Assembly: GCA_963835855.1 (NCBI GenBank)
Contig: CAWIHA010000008.1
Location: forward strand, 1-64,000
Length of the DNA: 64,000 nt
From: CAWIHA01 sp963835855
GTDB taxonomy: Bacteria; Acidobacteriota; Terriglobia; Bryobacterales; Bryobacteraceae
Direction: 5' to 3'
Position 1 is the first letter of the stretch; every line of letters starts with the position of its first letter. The notes under the pieces are model-generated. The model was not told where the DNA came from. It was given only the letters and a program-made list of their open reading frames with translations, and searched no databases. Position numbers and translations under genes: made by a program. Below, piece after piece: positions 53,952 through 63,409 of this stretch.

Positions 53952-56323
53952 AAATCTCCCGCCGCTCATGGGTGGCCGGCATGGGCCTGGCTCCGGCCGC
54001 CCTCAGCGGCATGGTGTGGGGCAGGCAGGGCGTCACGGTCCAGCCCACCACGGCATTCACCGGGTCGGCTGACCTGGATGCCGCGATGGCGGATGCCATC
54101 CGGCATGATGAGATCCCCGGCGCGGTGTTGATCGTCGGACACCAAGGACAAATCGTTCACCGCAAAGCATACGGCTCCCGCGCGCTCGTACCGCGCAAAG
54201 AGCCAATGACGCTGGACACGATCTTCGACGCCGCCTCACTGACGAAGGTCGTCGCCACCACGCCGGCACTGCTCAAGTTGTTCGAACAGGGCAGGGTGCG
54301 GCTGAACGACCCGGTGACGAGATACCTGCCGCAATTTCAGGGCGGCAAGAGCGGCATCACGGTCCGCAATCTTTTGACACACTTCTCCGGCCTCCCGCCG
54401 GACTTGGAGTTGGAGCCTGCCTGGAGCGGGTACAATACAGGCATCCGCCGGGCGCTGGCGGTTCCGCCGGTGGCTCCCCTGGGCGCACGGTTCCTCTATA
54501 GCGACATCAATTTCATTCTGCTCGGCGAGATCGTGCACCAGGTGAGCGGCGTGATGCTCCCGCAATTCGCCGCCGAAAATATTTTCCAGCCGCTCGGCAT
54601 GCGCGAGAGCATTTTCCAGCCACTGGCGGCGTTGCGCCAGCGCATCGCACCAACCGAGGAGGTACACGGCCACATTCTTCGTGGCGTTGTGCACGATGAA
54701 ACCGCGCGCTATATGGGTGGCATCGCGGGCAATGCCGGTCTGTTCTCCACTGCCGGCGACTTAGCCCGGTTCGCCGAAATGATGCTGGGCGGAGGAGCCT
54801 GGGCGGGGGGGCGGATCCTCGCTTCCGTAACGGTCCAGAAGGCCGTAACTCCACAGTCGCCGCCCGACCAGCCTATTCTGCGTGGCCTGGGCTGGGACAT
54901 CGATTCGCCTTACTCCGGCAATCGCGGCGAGTTGTTCCCCATCGGCTCCTACGGTCACACCGGGTTCACGGGAACATCGATCTGGATTGACCCGGTATCG
55001 CAAACTTATGTGATCCTGCTCTCGAACGCCGTACACCCGCGGCGGCGGCCCGCGATCACATCGTTGCGCGGCCGCATAGCTACGATCGTAGCCGCGTCTG
55101 TGGGCATACAGGCGCCGGGCGTCAGCCTGAACGGCTACAACGAGACTTTGGAGGGGGCGGGTGTGCACCGCGTGGTCGCGCACAACGCCAGCGTGCTTAC
55201 CGGCCTCGATATGCTTGCCCAACAGGGGTTTGCACCGCTCGCCGGCCGCCGCGTCGGGCTGATCACGAACCAGACCGGTTTAGACCACACGGGTAAGCGC
55301 AACGTGGATGCGATGCTCGCGGCCGGCATCAAAGTTGCCGCGCTGTTTGCGCCCGAACATGGCATCACCGGCGATGAGGATCGCGAGGACATCGGAAACA
55401 CGCGCGATCCGGCAACAGGTATTCCCGTCTGGAGCCTCTATTCAGCGAGGAATCACCGGCCTACGCCCGAAATGCTGCGCGGTATCGACGCGCTGGTGTT
55501 CGATATTCAGGATATCGGAGCCCGGTTCTACACCTACCTGACAACGATGGGGTACTGCCTCGAGCAAGCGGCCGCACGTGGGATCCCGTTCTTCGTGCTC
55601 GACCGGCCGAACCCGATCACCGGGACCCACGTGGAAGGTCCAATACTCGATCGCGACCTGCGGTCGTTCCTGGGCTACTTTCCCCTCCCGCTCCGGCATG
55701 GCATGACCACCGGAGAACTGGCGAGGCTCTTCAACTCCGGAAACAGGCTCGGCGCGGACTTGCGCGTGGTCGCGATGAAAAACTGGCAACGCGGCGACTG
55801 GTTCGACTCGACCGGCCTGGCCTGGCGAGACCCGTCCCCAAATATGCGCAGCCTCAACGCGGCACTGCTCTATCCGGGCATCGCGATGTTGGAGGGGTCG
55901 AGAAACTACTCCGTGGGCCGGGGAACGGATGTGCCCTTTGAGCAGGTGGGCGCGGATTGGATTCGAGGCCAGGAGCTGGCGGCCTGCCTCAACGTGCGGT
56001 TCATCCCGGGCGTGCGTGTTTATGCCACGCGCTTCCAGCCGGCTTCCTCCAACTTCGCCGGCCAGACCATTGAGGGAGCGCGCTTCATCGTTACAGACAG
56101 GGAGGCGTTTGACAGCTCGAGGTTGGGACTGGAACTCGCCGCCGCACTTGTCAGGTTGTACCCCGGCAAGCTCGCGCTCAACGACAATCTGAACCTCATC
56201 GGCAACCGGCGGGCGATCGCACTCCTCCAGGCGGGCGAGGAGGCGGAGAGCATCCAGGAAGAAATGGAGGAGCCGCTGCTAGCCTTCCTAAAAGTGCGCG
56301 GGGAGAATTTACTCTATCCGTAA
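53948..56323 (+). CDS. serine hydrolase-NamZ fusion
   Basis: A 791-aa protein. The N-terminal half is a class C beta-lactamase-like serine hydrolase with a probable twin-arginine/signal start, SxxK in AASLTKV and a YSD motif at FLYSDINFILLGE. The C-terminal half (about residues 420-790) is DUF1343/NamZ, the exo-N-acetylmuramidase family (LAGRRVGLITNQTG, FAPEHGITG, DIQDIGARFYTYL, FVLDRPNPITG, GRGTDVPFEQ). In B. subtilis an AmiE-type amidase-like hydrolase and NamZ are separate neighbours; here they are fused, which would couple peptide removal to MurNAc release in the periplasm. Its partner genes nearby are a pterin dehydratase (coupled) and, 8 kb to the left, anmK. Strong domain assignments; substrate inferred. 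Confidence 0.88.
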   Translation: MKISRRSWVAGMGLAPAALSGMVWGRQGVTVQPTTAFTGSADLDAAMADAIRHDEIPGAVLIVGHQGQIVHRKAYGSRALVPRKEPMTLDTIFDAASLTKVVATTPALLKLFEQGRVRLNDPVTRYLPQFQGGKSGITVRNLLTHFSGLPPDLELEPAWSGYNTGIRRALAVPPVAPLGARFLYSDINFILLGEIVHQVSGVMLPQFAAENIFQPLGMRESIFQPLAALRQRIAPTEEVHGHILRGVVHDETARYMGGIAGNAGLFSTAGDLARFAEMMLGGGAWAGGRILASVTVQKAVTPQSPPDQPILRGLGWDIDSPYSGNRGELFPIGSYGHTGFTGTSIWIDPVSQTYVILLSNAVHPRRRPAITSLRGRIATIVAASVGIQAPGVSLNGYNETLEGAGVHRVVAHNASVLTGLDMLAQQGFAPLAGRRVGLITNQTGLDHTGKRNVDAMLAAGIKVAALFAPEHGITGDEDREDIGNTRDPATGIPVWSLYSARNHRPTPEMLRGIDALVFDIQDIGARFYTYLTTMGYCLEQAAARGIPFFVLDRPNPITGTHVEGPILDRDLRSFLGYFPLPLRHGMTTGELARLFNSGNRLGADLRVVAMKNWQRGDWFDSTGLAWRDPSPNMRSLNAALLYPGIAMLEGSRNYSVGRGTDVPFEQVGADWIRGQELAACLNVRFIPGVRVYATRFQPASSNFAGQTIEGARFIVTDREAFDSSRLGLELAAALVRLYPGKLALNDNLNLIGNRRAIALLQAGEEAESIQEEMEEPLLAFLKVRGENLLYP

Positions 56324-56399
56324 AAGCGGCCACGTAGGCCGCGGGAAGCCGTCCTCACCCCGTTCGGTCCCTCGGCTCCTCCCATCTCTGCTCCGGGTC

Positions 56400-56603
56400 T
56401 CAGCCGACAGTCGGCTTTGCCAGACCGGAGCTCTTGTTCTTGCTCCCTGGCGGTCGGCCACGCTTTTTGGCCATTGCCAGCCAGGCGGGCGGCCGGCCAC
56501 GGCGCCTGCCGCGTCCGCGGGCGAGCCGCTCTAAACTCATAATCGCTTCTTCGATCTGTTCGCGTTCCTGACGAAGTTCCGCCAGGATTTTGGTTACGTC
56601 CAT
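56400..56603 (-). CDS. small AT-hook protein
   Basis: A 67-aa basic protein. An acidic N-terminal helix (MDVTKILAELRQEREQIEEA) is followed by a basic tail with two AT-hook-like cores (RGRRRGRPPAW and KKRGRPPGSKNK). Such RGRPP elements bind the minor groove of AT-rich DNA, so it may be a nucleoid protein. Two 16-bp palindromes upstream (56641-56656 and 56726-56741) look like an operator pair. It is between the NamZ fusion and the APC permease gene. Function unknown. Confidence 0.75.
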   Translation of the reverse strand: MDVTKILAELRQEREQIEEAIMSLERLARGRGRRRGRPPAWLAMAKKRGRPPGSKNKSSGLAKPTVG

Positions 56604-56640
56604 AATTCACTCCCACGCGGCCGGCGGCCGGCCGCGTTCC

Positions 56641-56656
56641 GTTCTGAAATCAGAAC
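56641..56656. promoter_or_regulatory. palindrome, copy 1
   Basis: GTTCTGAAATCAGAAC: a perfect 7-bp inverted repeat around AA, 38 bp upstream of the AT-hook start (minus strand). Confidence 0.5.
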
Positions 56657-56725
56657 ATCGGACTCACAATGCATAGAAGGCTCCCTGTAGTGTAAACCCA
56701 CTTTTCCGTGGTTTTCAAGGGCTCT

Positions 56726-56741
56726 GTTCTGAACCCAGAAC
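56726..56741. promoter_or_regulatory. palindrome, copy 2
   Basis: GTTCTGAACCCAGAAC: 14 of 16 bases equal to copy 1, 85 bp away (about eight helical turns), so the two could be occupied together. Confidence 0.5.
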
Positions 56742-56814
56742 AAAACTGCCTCACATTCGTACTGGAACGGAATGAAGAGCACTTACTGTCAATGGACAGG
56801 ACATTTTTTTAAGA

Positions 56815-58197
56815 TTACCATAAAAACCTCCGTTTCCAGTGAAAATAAAAGGGTAATCCGGACAAAATCAGCGCCAGGCCGAGTACCGATTCGCGCGGCG
56901 ATTCGCGGAATGTGAAGAAAACGACGGCTGATGCCCCCAGTACGAATAGTACTGGAACCCACGGGTATCCTGCCGTCCGATAGGGCCTTATAAGGTCCGG
57001 CCGTTTGCGCCGTAGCACCAGCACCGCTGCCGCCGTCATCCCGTATAGGATCCAGCTCGCAAACATGACATACGTATAGAGCTGCCTGAACCGCCCACTC
57101 AACACCAACAACGCCGCCCAGCCGCACAACACGAGGATCGATATCCCCGGCGTCCGGTAAGCGGGATGGACACGTCCGATCGGGCGGAAAAACAGACCAT
57201 CCCGCGCCATAGCGTATGGCACGCGGGCGCCGGAGAGGATCGAGCCGTTCAGCGCGGCGAAGATCGAGACCATCGCGGCAATGCTGACCGCTGCAGCGCC
57301 TCTTTCGCCGAAGATCCGCCGCATCATCTCGGCCGCCACGCGACTGGTCGAGGCCACCTCACGGGCCGGCAGCACGTAGAAATATGCGAGGTTCGCGAGC
57401 ATGTAAATGGCGATTACGGCGGCGGTTCCAAAGATCAGGGCCCTGGGCAGGCTGCGCTGAGGCTCCCGGATCTCGGAGGAAACCATGCTGGCGTTGTTCC
57501 ATCCATCGTAAGCCCAGAGCGCGCCGGCCAACGCCGCGAAAAAGCCAGCCACGCCGCCAGCAACCGGAATCGACGTTCCCAGGTTTGCCACGGCGCCGTG
57601 CCCGCTGCCGAGGCCGATGGCAATGATTGAGGCGATGAGTCCGAGCTTGGCGGTAGTCACGGCGACCTGAACGCGGCCGCCAAACTTCACCCCAACATAG
57701 TTCACCAGAGCGAGAATGACGATCACCGCCATGGCCAGCAATTGCCCGTAACGAATCTCGAGTGGCCCGCCATCCGGCCCGATCGGAAGCCGCACGGTGT
57801 AGAACACGCGGTCTAGTTCGGGCAGGAAATTCGCGAGGTAATAAAAGAAGCCCGTTGCTATCGCTGCGATCGAGCCGCTCTTCGCGACCCACATCTGGGT
57901 CCAGCCATACAAGAATCCCCACAGCGGGCCGTAGGCTTCGCGCAGGTAAACGTACTCGCCGCCCGCCTCCGGCATGGCGGCTGCCAGCTCAGCGTAAGTC
58001 AGGGCGCCGAATAGCGACAGCACGCCGCCAAACGCCCACACGCCGAGGAGCACAAGCGGTGAGCCGACTTGACGGATCATATCGTGCGGCACCAGGAAGA
58101 TCCCGCTGCCGATCACGGTTCCCATCACGATCGAGGCGGCGCTCCAAACGCCCAGTTCGCGCTTCAGCCCCGGTTGTGGAGCCCCGTCGTCACGCAC
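56815..58197 (-). CDS. APC-family amino acid permease
   Basis: A 460-aa membrane protein with about 12 helices. The APC hallmarks GTVIGSGIFLVP (start of helix 1) and later EIREPQRSLPRAL are visible, and the tail is basic (HWKRRFLW). It overlaps the upstream symporter gene by 8 bp, so both form one operon. Substrate is unknown; an amino acid or cell-wall peptide component is possible. Confidence 0.88.
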   Translation of the reverse strand: MRDDGAPQPGLKRELGVWSAASIVMGTVIGSGIFLVPHDMIRQVGSPLVLLGVWAFGGVLSLFGALTYAELAAAMPEAGGEYVYLREAYGPLWGFLYGWTQMWVAKSGSIAAIATGFFYYLANFLPELDRVFYTVRLPIGPDGGPLEIRYGQLLAMAVIVILALVNYVGVKFGGRVQVAVTTAKLGLIASIIAIGLGSGHGAVANLGTSIPVAGGVAGFFAALAGALWAYDGWNNASMVSSEIREPQRSLPRALIFGTAAVIAIYMLANLAYFYVLPAREVASTSRVAAEMMRRIFGERGAAAVSIAAMVSIFAALNGSILSGARVPYAMARDGLFFRPIGRVHPAYRTPGISILVLCGWAALLVLSGRFRQLYTYVMFASWILYGMTAAAVLVLRRKRPDLIRPYRTAGYPWVPVLFVLGASAVVFFTFRESPRESVLGLALILSGLPFYFHWKRRFLW

Positions 58198-59638
58198 CGG
58201 CGCGCTCCTTCAGGAAGTACGACGCCAGCCACGCCGCCGCAAAGGTCACTGCGGCGCCGATCGCGACGTACCAGGTCCAGGCGATATGGGTCCCCAGCCA
58301 CACACAGATAACTGCAGCAAGGCCCGCAGTCATGCCGGCGATAGCCGCGCTTTCGCCCACGCGGCGCGTGAGAACGCCCAGTAGAAACACACCCAGCAGA
58401 CCTCCATAAGGGATCGAAGCAATGGTCAAGCCGGTCTCCAGCACCAGGCCCCAGTGCCGCGTTGCGATGCAGAACAGAACCACTCCCCACAGGACGGTCG
58501 CACTACGCGCCAGTTTCAAGTATTTTTGCTCGGAACCAGGCTGCCCGCCGCGGTGCGCCCGCAACGGACGGTAGAAGTCGATGATTGTCGTCGAGGCGAG
58601 CGAGTTCAGGGCCGCGCTCAGATTCGACATCGCCGCCGCCAGGATCGCGGCCACGACCAGGCCCGCCAGGCCGGGCGGAAGGCAACGCCAAACGAATTCG
58701 GGGTAGAGCCGGTCGGGCGGCTGCGGCGGCGCGAGGTGCGCGTCCGAGTAGTGGACAAACAGCATGATGCCGATCAGCAGAAACAGCCCGAACTGAAAAA
58801 AGATAACGGCCCAACTGGCCAACAGAGCAGCGCGGCTCTCGCCTTGTGTGCGGGCTGCCAGCAGGCGCTGGACCATCAATTGGTCGGTGCCGTGACTGGC
58901 GGTCGTGAGGAAACACCCGCCAATGATGCCAGCCCAGAAAGTATACGTGCGCGAGAAGAAGCCGGGCCCGAGGGTGAAGTCGAAAACACGGAATTTGCCG
59001 GCCGGGCCTGCGACCGCGAGCACATGCCCCCAGCCGCCCGGAATGTGATGGAGAATCACGAAAAAACTCACCAGCGCGCCGAAGACATAGAGGAACATCT
59101 GCACGACATCCGTCCAGATTACGGCTGTCATTCCTCCCTCAAACGTGTAGAAGAGAGTCAAGCAGACGATCAGGACGAGGGAGGCGATCTCTCCTGTGCC
59201 CAGGACAATCGAGATGACGATCGAGATCGCAAACACACGGACCCCTTCGGCCAGCGCCCGAATCACGAGGAATGTCGCAGCGGTGAGCTTCCGGAGGTGT
59301 GGGCCGAAGCGGCGCTCCATCAGCTCGTAGGCCGTGTACATTTCACCGCGGAAATAATGCGGCAGAAAGACCAGCGCGATCACAATGCGCGCCAACAGGT
59401 AGCCGAAGACGACCTGGAGGAAGCCAAGGTTGCCCGTAAAGGCCAAAGTCGGCGTGCCGATGATCGTTAGCGTGCTGGTCTCGGCCGAAACGATCGAGAG
59501 CGCGATGGCCCACCAGGGGGCGGTGCGGCCGCCCAGGAAATAATCCTTCAGGCTTTTCTGGGTGCGGCGGAAATGGGCCCCGAACCAGGTGACGCCCCCC
59601 AGGTAGACCAGAATGACCGCCAGGTCGGGATAGCGCAT
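58190..59638 (-). CDS. sodium:solute symporter
   Basis: About 482 aa from ATG 59638 (a TTG two codons earlier is possible). A 13-helix SSS-family transporter: KSLKDYFLGGR near the N-terminus, SIVSAETSTLTIIGTP, and YTFEGGMTAVIWTDVVQ. It takes up a solute with Na+. An SSS-type MurNAc transporter is known in Tannerella (MurT), which matches the nearby NamZ and AnmK; this substrate is inference. It is first in an operon with the APC permease. Confidence 0.88.
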   Translation of the reverse strand: MRYPDLAVILVYLGGVTWFGAHFRRTQKSLKDYFLGGRTAPWWAIALSIVSAETSTLTIIGTPTLAFTGNLGFLQVVFGYLLARIVIALVFLPHYFRGEMYTAYELMERRFGPHLRKLTAATFLVIRALAEGVRVFAISIVISIVLGTGEIASLVLIVCLTLFYTFEGGMTAVIWTDVVQMFLYVFGALVSFFVILHHIPGGWGHVLAVAGPAGKFRVFDFTLGPGFFSRTYTFWAGIIGGCFLTTASHGTDQLMVQRLLAARTQGESRAALLASWAVIFFQFGLFLLIGIMLFVHYSDAHLAPPQPPDRLYPEFVWRCLPPGLAGLVVAAILAAAMSNLSAALNSLASTTIIDFYRPLRAHRGGQPGSEQKYLKLARSATVLWGVVLFCIATRHWGLVLETGLTIASIPYGGLLGVFLLGVLTRRVGESAAIAGMTAGLAAVICVWLGTHIAWTWYVAIGAAVTFAAAWLASYFLKERAGA

Positions 59639-59875
59639 CGGCAAACGCTAAAGTAGCACAGCCCGCCGGGACGCGGGCCGAAACCAGTTCCACCCCCGCC
59701 CCCTCCTCTCCCCGCTCAAAACTCTTGACCCTTCCTGTTGCGCCCTGTGGTTCGATTCGGTATACTCCGCAATTGCAAGTCCCGTAGCGTCACCGTTATC
59801 GGCGGCATGACCACAAGTGGTGCGCCGCCAGCCTAACAGCAGTAGGAACGTAAAGGGCAGAATCAGGAGGCGTGA
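59639..59875. other. divergent promoter region
   Basis: Upstream of the symporter operon and of the TPR gene. Holds the candidate promoter at 59738-59766 and the AGGAGG site at 59866-59871. Confidence 0.4.
59738..59766 (+). promoter_or_regulatory. candidate sigma-70 promoter of the TPR gene
   Basis: TTGCGC (59738-59743), 17-bp spacer, TATACT (59761-59766), which matches 5 of 6 of the -10 consensus. It lies 110 bp before the GTG start. Confidence 0.45.
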
Positions 59876-61258
59876 GTGCGCATTCAACTCTCAAAGGCAA
59901 TCTTGGCGTTTGCGATCTCTTCGGCTGTGGGCATATCGCCCGCCTGGGGACAGGCGCAGCAGCAAGCGCAGCCAGACCAGCAACAGCAGGCCCAGCCGGC
60001 GCCAGCACCGGCGGTAGCTCAGCCAACACCAACACCCAAGCAAGAATGGAAAGATCTGGGCGAGTACAATCTGGTCCAGTCCATCGATAAGGAAAGTGAC
60101 CCGAACAAGAAGCTCGATCTGTTGAATCAGTGGACCGACAAGTATCCCAACAGCGATTTCAAAGTCGATCGTCTCAGCAGGTACATGGATACGTATAAGG
60201 CTCTCAATCAGCCAGGGAAGATGCTGGAAACAGCCCAGCAGATCCTGGCGATCGATCCGAAAAACCTGCAAGCGCTGTACTGGATCAACTTGCTGGTGGT
60301 GAGCATGAATGACACCTCGCCGCAGAAGCTGGACCTCGGTGAGAAATCGGCAAACTCTTTGCTGGCAGTGGCGGAGGAATATTTCTCGCCCGACAAGCGC
60401 CCGGCGACGACTCCCGAAGACGCCTGGAAGAAGGGCAAGGCCGATGTCGAAGGCCTCGCCCAGCGGACGCTCGGCTGGATCGCGTGGCAACGCAAGAATT
60501 ACACAGATGCCGAGAGCCACTTCACGGAAGATCTGAAGATGAACCCGAATGACGCGGAGGCGTCGGCCTGGTTCGGCACCGTGATCCTGGCGCAGAAGAA
60601 GCCGGAACGGCAGGCTGACGCTCTCTACGACTTTGCACGCGCCGCGGCTTATGACGGACCGGGAGCGCTCGAGCCGGTGCGCCGGCAAAAAATGGTGGAT
60701 TACGTCACCAAGGCCTACACCAATTATCACGGCCAGGATACACAGGGCTTGCAACAACTGCTGCAGACGGCCAAATCGTCGGTGTTTCCACCGGCGGGAT
60801 TCAAGATCCTTAGCAGCGACGAGGTCACAGCGCAGAAGTTGCAACAGTTACAGCAAACGAATCCATCGCTCGCGCTGTGGGTAAAGCTGAAGGATGCCCT
60901 GAGCCAGCCCGACGGCTCGCAGTACTTCAGCCAATACATGAAGGACACGCTGGTGCCGCCCGAGGGTCAACCACCGTTCCGCGGAACGGTGATCCGGCAG
61001 GAGCCAGTCCGCAACCCCAAAGTAGTCGTGGTTGGGGTCGCCGATCCGAAAACGCCGGACGCGACGCTCCGGTTGGAGACGCCGCTGGCCGGTCATGCGG
61101 AGCCCGGAACAGTGATCGAGTTCCGAGGCATTGCCGCTTCATATGCGGCATCGCCCTTTATGGTCACCTTCGATACAGAGAAGAAGTCCATCGACGGCTG
61201 GCCGGCTCCGCCGCCCGTACCCAAGAAGGCCCCAGTTCACACGAAAAAGAGCGCTTAA
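59876..61258 (+). CDS. exported TPR-like protein
   Basis: A 460-aa protein starting at GTG after AGGAGG. A signal peptide (cleaved near AWGQAQ) leads to a Gln/Pro/Ala-rich linker and helical repeats (KKLDLLNQWTDKYPNSDFKV, LETAQQILAIDPKNLQALYW, and DLKMNPNDAEASAWFGTVIL) that look like TPRs. The C-terminal ~150 residues are beta-rich (FRGTVIRQEPVRNPKVVVVG). Probably a periplasmic scaffold; function unknown. Alone on the plus strand. Confidence 0.78.
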   Translation: MRIQLSKAILAFAISSAVGISPAWGQAQQQAQPDQQQQAQPAPAPAVAQPTPTPKQEWKDLGEYNLVQSIDKESDPNKKLDLLNQWTDKYPNSDFKVDRLSRYMDTYKALNQPGKMLETAQQILAIDPKNLQALYWINLLVVSMNDTSPQKLDLGEKSANSLLAVAEEYFSPDKRPATTPEDAWKKGKADVEGLAQRTLGWIAWQRKNYTDAESHFTEDLKMNPNDAEASAWFGTVILAQKKPERQADALYDFARAAAYDGPGALEPVRRQKMVDYVTKAYTNYHGQDTQGLQQLLQTAKSSVFPPAGFKILSSDEVTAQKLQQLQQTNPSLALWVKLKDALSQPDGSQYFSQYMKDTLVPPEGQPPFRGTVIRQEPVRNPKVVVVGVADPKTPDATLRLETPLAGHAEPGTVIEFRGIAASYAASPFMVTFDTEKKSIDGWPAPPPVPKKAPVHTKKSA

Positions 61259-61290
61259 GAGTCCATTTCGCGCCCGGACCTCGAACATTC

Positions 61291-61318
61291 GGCGCTCACC
61301 GGGGCGAGGGTGAGCGCC
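61291..61318. terminator. hairpin between convergent genes
   Basis: GGCGCTCACC (61291-61300) pairs perfectly with GGTGAGCGCC (61309-61318) around an 8-nt loop. It lies between the TPR stop and the 3' end of the nuclease gene. No U-tract, so the terminator role is a guess. Confidence 0.4.
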
Positions 61319-61464
61319 GGCCCGCCGAAGAAGACAGCTCGCAAGCCGGTGTCCTCGAGTGCAGGCAGGTAGCCGTCAGGAATATGGCCGGCGCGAGCGC
61401 CGGCGGGAGATACACCCCGCAGTGAGTGTAACGATCCGGGGTCAGGCGCGGGCGGCTCCGCTCG

Positions 61465-61950
61465 TCACATCTTATAGCGGCCCAGGTCCTCGTCGTTGAG
61501 GCCCTCGAGCCAGCGCCGCAGCTCTTCGTTGTTGACCTTGTCGGAGACCGACGCGGCCGTCTTGGAGGACTTCAGCACGGCTTCCTCAACATAGATGGGG
61601 CAATCCAGGCGAAGTGCGAGTGCGAGAGCATCGCTCGGCCGGGAATCGACGCAAATCAGTTCCCCGTCCCGTTCCAACCAGATCACCGCGTAGAATGTGT
61701 CGTCCTTCAGCTCGCTCACCACGACCTTCTGCATACCGGTATGCAGGCCGAGCAGGAGGGTCTTGATAAGATCGTGCGTCATCGGCCGGGGAGTGGAGAC
61801 CTTCTCGATTTCGAGCGCAATCGCGTTGGCCTCATACACCCCGACCCAGATCGGGAGGATCGCATTGCCGTTCACATCCTTCAAGATGACGATCGGCATA
61901 TTCGTGACCGGATCCATCATCAGGCCGCGGATCTTCATCTCGACTTCCAT
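61465..61950 (-). CDS. bifunctional nuclease-family protein (DUF151)
   Basis: About 161 aa from ATG 61950 (MEVEMKIRGLMMDPVTNMPI), after GAGGACC; the longer start at 61971 is possible. Conserved parts: LPIWVGVYEANAIALEIE, RPMTHDLIKTLL, and ELICVDSRPSDALALALRL. Family members have been described as dual DNase/RNase enzymes. It lies 11 bp after miaB and is co-transcribed. Confidence 0.9.
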   Translation of the reverse strand: MEVEMKIRGLMMDPVTNMPIVILKDVNGNAILPIWVGVYEANAIALEIEKVSTPRPMTHDLIKTLLLGLHTGMQKVVVSELKDDTFYAVIWLERDGELICVDSRPSDALALALRLDCPIYVEEAVLKSSKTAASVSDKVNNEELRRWLEGLNDEDLGRYKM

Positions 61951-61961
61951 ATCGGTCCTCC

Positions 61962-63308
61962 TCAACTCCAATATACGTTGTCCCGCGCCTGGCCGCTCAC
62001 ACTCTCTCCTGCCAGCGAGTTCGGGCCGGCCCGAGTGACACGCACTTCGATATACCTACCTACAAGCGAATGACCGTTTGCGCCGGCATGCGTGAAGTTC
62101 AAGATGCGATTTTGCGCCGTGCGGCCGATCCACTGCCCGGTGGCCTGGTTGTACCCTTCCACAAATACCTCTTCGACCGTTCCAACCAACTCTAAGTTGC
62201 GCTGGATCTGGATGGCCCGCTGTTTTTCCTGGACAATGGCGAGGCGCCTGCCCTTCTCCTCTTCCGGGACCTGGCCTCCAAGGGCGAGTGCGGGCGTGTT
62301 CGGGCGCGGCGAGTATTTGAAGCTGAAGATGGAGTCGTACTGGACTTGGTCGAGCAGCGAGAGCGTCTCGTCGAAATCCTGCCCGGTCTCGCCGGGGAAG
62401 CCGACGATGATGTCGGTGGTAATCGCGATCTTCCGCCGCGCGTTTTTCAGCCACTCGATGCGGCGGAGGTACTCCTCGCGGCTGTAGAGCCGTTGCATGT
62501 GATCGAGCACCCGGCTCGAGCCCGATTGTACGGGCAGGTGCACGTGATTGGCGAGTACGGGGTTCGCATCGATCGCGTCCACAATCTCTTTCACGAAGTC
62601 CCGCGGATGGGAGGTGATGAACCGCACGCGGCGCAGCCCGGGGATTTCAGCCACGCGCGCGAGCAGCGTCACGAAATCCCAGCCCTCGGGCCCGGGATCG
62701 CGGTAGCTGTTCACGTTCTGGCCGAGCAGTTGGATCTCGGTGTAACCACGCCCCACAAGCTCCCTCGCCTCCCCCATCACGTTGGCGCTGGCGCGGCTGC
62801 GCTCCGGCCCGCGCGTGAACGGAACCACGCAGTAAGCGCACGATTTATCGCAGCCCTCGATGATCGTGATGTAGGCCCGATGCGGGTTGTTGCGGCGGGT
62901 GAGCGGCGTCTCGAACGTTTCGTCCGCGCTCAGATCCAGGCCGGTAACACGGCGGTTGCCCGCTTCGAGCTCGACCAGCATCCCGGGCAATTTCGTGTAG
63001 CTGGCCGAGCCGCACACCAGACTCACGTGCGGCGCCTTATCGAATAAGCGTGCGCCTTCCTGCTGTGCGACACAGCCCAGGACCGCAAAGACCTTCCCTC
63101 TTCCGGCATCGCGCTTGAACTGCTGGAGACGGCTGAAAACCTTCTGCTCGGCCTTGTCGCGAATGCTGCACGTGTTGTAAAGCACCAAATCGGCCTCGCC
63201 GGGCCCGCCTACCTGCGTGTAGCCCTGCGCCACGAGCGTGCCGATCACCTTTTCGGAGTCATGCACGTTCATCTGGCAGCCGAAGGTCTCGATGTAAAAC
63301 GTCTTCAT
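61962..63308 (-). CDS. miaB: tRNA-2-methylthio-N6-dimethylallyladenosine synthase
   Basis: About 448 aa from ATG 63308 (MKTFYIETFGCQMN); longer starts upstream lack conservation. A radical SAM methylthiotransferase for position 37 of UNN tRNAs. The N-terminal cluster Cys are in FGCQMNVHDSE, YNTCSIRDKA and LGCVAQQEG; the radical SAM CxxxCxxC is CDKSCAYCVVPFTRG. A TRAM domain ends the protein. First gene of an operon with the bifunctional nuclease. Confidence 0.95.
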   Translation of the reverse strand: MKTFYIETFGCQMNVHDSEKVIGTLVAQGYTQVGGPGEADLVLYNTCSIRDKAEQKVFSRLQQFKRDAGRGKVFAVLGCVAQQEGARLFDKAPHVSLVCGSASYTKLPGMLVELEAGNRRVTGLDLSADETFETPLTRRNNPHRAYITIIEGCDKSCAYCVVPFTRGPERSRASANVMGEARELVGRGYTEIQLLGQNVNSYRDPGPEGWDFVTLLARVAEIPGLRRVRFITSHPRDFVKEIVDAIDANPVLANHVHLPVQSGSSRVLDHMQRLYSREEYLRRIEWLKNARRKIAITTDIIVGFPGETGQDFDETLSLLDQVQYDSIFSFKYSPRPNTPALALGGQVPEEEKGRRLAIVQEKQRAIQIQRNLELVGTVEEVFVEGYNQATGQWIGRTAQNRILNFTHAGANGHSLVGRYIEVRVTRAGPNSLAGESVSGQARDNVYWS

Positions 63309-63409
63309 GCGACTGGTGGCACACGTCCTGGAAAAAAGCGGCGCGACCGGCGCTCGCTTCATTATAACTGGGTGGTTTCGAGAGCCCGCACTCCGGTTTT
63401 CGTGCCGCT

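Noticed and set aside
59720..59770. TTCGATTC segment as a tRNA T-loop
   Set aside because: No acceptor, D-arm or anticodon stem could be folded around it; it fits a promoter better.
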